Assembly: GCA_021783685.1 (NCBI GenBank)
Contig: JAJXTQ010000083.1
Coordinates: 1-7,750, forward strand
DNA from: Pseudomonadota bacterium
GTDB lineage: Bacteria > Pseudomonadota > Gammaproteobacteria > UBA5335
DNA length: 7,750 nucleotides
Reading direction: 5' to 3'
Positions 7,217 through 7,750 of this stretch are shown here, piece by piece. The notes beneath the pieces are model-generated. The model worked only from the letters and a program-made list of their open reading frames with translations, did no database searches and was not told the origin of the DNA. The translations under genes were made by a program, and so were the position numbers. Numbering within the stretch: position 1 is the first letter of the stretch; every line of letters begins with the position of its first letter.

Positions 7217-7750
7217 ATGCCGACCCCGCCGCCCTGGTCGCATCGCAGCATCCCGCCGGGCGAGCGCCGGGCGGCGCGGCGACCCTCGCGGCGGTGGCGG
7301 AGGTGGTGTCTTTGGGCACTGCCGGGAGCAGCGCTTGCGATGACGGCGGCGCCACTCATGGGCCTCGCGATCCTGCCCCCGCCGACCAGCGCCTTCATGG
7401 TGCAGCAACTGGCGCGCAACGTCGCGGCCGGCGACTGGCGCCTGCCGGCCTATCGCTGGGTGCCCGCCGACCGGATTTCACCGCAGCTCGCCTTGGCCGT
7501 GATCGCGGCCGAGGATCAGCGCTTTCCAACCCACTTCGGGCTCGACCTGGAGGCGATCCGGCGTGCGGCGGATCACAATGCGCGGGGCGGACGGACGCGC
7601 GGGGCCAGCACCATCACCCAGCAGACCGTGAAGAACCTGTTTCTCTGGCCGGGGCGGAGCTGGCTGCGCAAGGGACTCGAGGCATGGCTCGCCCTCTGGA
7701 TGGAAGCGCTGCTGTCCAAAGGGCGGATTCTGGAACTGTATCTCAACCTG
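7217..7750 (+). CDS. mtgA: Monofunctional peptidoglycan glycosyltransferase MtgA (5' part)
   Basis: The first 178 codons are present; the usual protein is about 230-240 residues, so roughly the last quarter is cut off by the window end. MtgA polymerises lipid II into glycan strands at the outer face of the inner membrane, without a transpeptidase domain. The N-terminus is Pro/Arg/Trp-rich (residues 1-30) and cytoplasmic, followed by a single membrane anchor (about 31-53). The GT51 motifs are intact: motif 1 AAEDQRFPTHFG (97-108) with the catalytic Glu99, motif 2 RGASTITQQTVKNLFL (128-143), and the start of motif 3, LLSKGRILELYLN (165-177). The ATG at 7217 has GGAG 11 bases upstream (7202-7205). 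An in-frame GTG at 7133 is possible but would add an unlikely extension. There is no transpeptidase-type long N-terminus, so mtgA is preferred over a bifunctional PBP1, though the missing 3' end leaves a small doubt. Confidence 0.92.
   Translation, partial: MPTPPPWSHRSIPPGERRAARRPSRRWRRWCLWALPGAALAMTAAPLMGLAILPPPTSAFMVQQLARNVAAGDWRLPAYRWVPADRISPQLALAVIAAEDQRFPTHFGLDLEAIRRAADHNARGGRTRGASTITQQTVKNLFLWPGRSWLRKGLEAWLALWMEALLSKGRILELYLNL

Overview
The window is a GC-rich piece of ordinary chromosome, most likely from a gammaproteobacterium. The main support is a full-length FleQ/FlrA-type flagellar master regulator, a family centred on Gammaproteobacteria, next to an mpl-ubiX pair, a ferrochelatase without cluster cysteines, and mtgA. 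I cannot name a genus. There is no integrase, transposase, CRISPR array or phage gene, and gene density is high (eight protein genes and one tRNA in 7.75 kb, the two end genes partial).

Left part (1-2887, all + strand): the 3' end of a probable mpl (peptidoglycan recycling ligase) overlaps ubiX (flavin prenyltransferase) by an ATGA junction. After 51 bp comes a UMF1/Atg22-like MFS transporter, and after a further 42 bp a NUDT19-like Nudix hydrolase with its own strong ribosome binding site. The four genes could be one transcript but do not form one pathway.

Middle (2916-5156): a small secreted protein of unknown function (- strand) faces the Nudix gene and is divergent from hemH (ferrochelatase, + strand). 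hemH converges, with a 6-bp gap, on an HNH endonuclease-fold gene (- strand). The 3315-3533 gap holds a perfect 10-bp palindrome next to the secreted-protein gene and a weak -10-like hexamer ahead of hemH. The 5157-5350 gap holds nothing I recognise apart from a short hairpin.

Right part (5351-7750): a complete tRNA-Leu(UAA) on the - strand is divergent from fleQ on the + strand. The 151 bp between them carry a tRNA promoter with a GC-rich discriminator and a sigma-70-like fleQ promoter. The fleQ -35 region is covered by a 14-bp sequence close to the published FleQ box, suggesting that FleQ controls its own gene. FleQ keeps the sigma-54 contact motif, ATPase motifs and the cyclic-di-GMP-binding LFRS and RN residues, while its receiver-like N-terminus lacks the phospho-acceptor Asp. 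A GC-rich gap of about 207 bp with no convincing signal follows, then the start of mtgA (monofunctional peptidoglycan glycosyltransferase), which runs off the window.

I see no clearly new multi-gene system. The points most worth following are the putative FleQ autoregulatory site, the orphan placement of fleQ, the small secreted protein with a leader-like motif, and the uncharacterised HNH protein.
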